Positions 5,616 to 6,346 of a stretch of 6,346 bases of DNA are shown here, piece by piece; position 1 is the first letter of the stretch; each line of letters opens with the position of its first letter. A program made the position numbers and the translations under genes. Source of the DNA: Candidatus Sphingobacterium stercoripullorum (GTDB lineage: Bacteria; Bacteroidota; Bacteroidia; Sphingobacteriales; Sphingobacteriaceae); the NCBI GenBank assembly GCA_019114715.1, contig DXEZ01000059.1, forward strand, positions 1-6,346, read 5' to 3'. The notes under the pieces are model-generated. The model worked only from the letters and a program-made list of their open reading frames with translations, ran no database searches and was not told where the DNA came from.

Positions 5616-6346
5616 ATGATAACCAAAGAACAAGTTTTAAAAGCATTGAGTTATGTTGACGATCCAGATTTAAAAAAGGATTTAGTAACTCTAAATATGA
5701 TACAAAATTTAGAGGTAGAGCAAGAGGTCATCAAGTTTGACGTAGTCTTAACTACACCGGCTTGCCCTCTAAAAGACCATATAGAACACGCATGTAGAAA
5801 TGCTATTACTCACTTTGTTGACAAAGACATCAAGGTAGACATTAACATGACTTCAAGAGTGATAAGCAATACGGACACCCAATTACATGGTATTAAAAAC
5901 ATCATTTTAGTCAGCTCCGGGAAAGGAGGAGTTGGGAAATCAACGGTAGCCGCCAACCTTGCACTTGCACTTGCTGATACAGGGGCAAAAACAGGCTTAT
6001 TGGATGCTGACATTTACGGTCCGTCCGTACCATTAATGTTTGGAGTAGAAGGCGCTAAACCTCAAACCAAAAAAGATGAAAAAGGTCAAAACAAAATCAT
6101 CCCCGTAGAGAGACATGGCATAAAATTAGTATCCATTGGCTTTTTCACAGACCCTTCTCAGCCCATTCCTTGGCGCGGTCCTATGGCAACCTCTGCCATA
6201 AAGCAACTGTTTGGAGATGTTGACTGGGGTGAATTAGACTATCTAATCGTAGATATGCCACCAGGAACCGGAGATATTCATATCACAGTATCACAAACCT
6301 ACCCTATTGCAGGAGCTATCGTTGTTACAACACCGCAGCAAGTAGC
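5616..6346 (+). CDS. mrp: Mrp/ApbC (NBP35-type) Fe-S cluster carrier ATPase, C-terminus missing
   Basis: This P-loop ATPase binds and transfers iron-sulfur clusters to apo-proteins in the cytosol (ApbC/Mrp/Ind1 family). Translation from ATG 5616 gives 243 codons with no stop before the window end. Residues 1-85 form a MIP18/DUF59-like domain (MITKEQVLKALSYVDDPDL, with TTPACPLKDH around Cys50). The ATPase domain begins at HGIKNIILVSSGKGGVGKST: the deviant Walker A GKGGVGKS is at 102-109, switch I DADIYGPSVP at 130-139, and Walker B/switch II VDMPPGTGD at 212-220. The C-terminal CxxC that holds the bridging cluster lies beyond the window; a full-length protein is usually about 350-380 residues. 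DUF59 plus ATPase is the standard bacterial layout. The gene is divergent from the DUF4271-hemD operon and has its own promoter box at 5576. Confidence 0.95.
   Translation, partial: MITKEQVLKALSYVDDPDLKKDLVTLNMIQNLEVEQEVIKFDVVLTTPACPLKDHIEHACRNAITHFVDKDIKVDINMTSRVISNTDTQLHGIKNIILVSSGKGGVGKSTVAANLALALADTGAKTGLLDADIYGPSVPLMFGVEGAKPQTKKDEKGQNKIIPVERHGIKLVSIGFFTDPSQPIPWRGPMATSAIKQLFGDVDWGELDYLIVDMPPGTGDIHITVSQTYPIAGAIVVTTPQQV

Noticed and set aside
5810..6013. Minus-strand 67-codon frame
   Set aside because: It is antisense to the Mrp P-loop region, which is unmistakably coding on the plus strand.

Overview
The window looks like ordinary chromosome from a Bacteroidota bacterium, most likely of the Sphingobacteriales type; the finer placement is inference. 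Three things point there: AT-rich intergenic DNA, promoter boxes of the Bacteroidota form TAnnTTTG with no usual -10/-35 pair, and gene families typical of the phylum (the long SGNH/GDSL lipoprotein-like hydrolase, DUF4271 beside hemD, and a FAEIGAGQEV-type conserved protein).

Layout from left to right. A plus-strand SGNH/GDSL hydrolase enters from the left edge without its N-terminus (2-1054). It converges on a minus-strand conserved protein of unknown function (1130-2443), and the two share a perfect 46-bp palindrome that acts as a two-way terminator. Next is a minus-strand JmjC/cupin_8 Fe(II)/2-oxoglutarate oxygenase (2602-3471) with its own terminator. A minus-strand pair follows: a DUF4271 membrane protein (4467-5393) and, 13 nt downstream, uroporphyrinogen-III synthase hemD (3686-4453). 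After a 222-nt divergent intergenic region, the plus-strand Mrp/ApbC-type iron-sulfur carrier ATPase (from 5616) runs off the right edge. The Mrp gene is clearly coding although it has no stop inside the window.

The genes do not form one pathway. DUF4271-hemD is an operon linked to tetrapyrrole (heme) synthesis, and Mrp across the divergent promoter region serves Fe-S cluster assembly. The oxygenase and the unknown protein appear to be single-gene units. The non-coding gaps (1055-1129, 2444-2601, 3472-3685, 5394-5615) are all under 300 nt and hold the terminators and promoter boxes listed; nothing else was recognised in them. No tRNA, rRNA, CRISPR array, insertion sequence or phage gene was seen.

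I found no convincing new multi-gene system. The points most worth checking are the nearly leaderless start of the unknown protein, Phe in place of the conserved Tyr in HemD, the DUF4271-hemD link, and the unassigned oxygenase.
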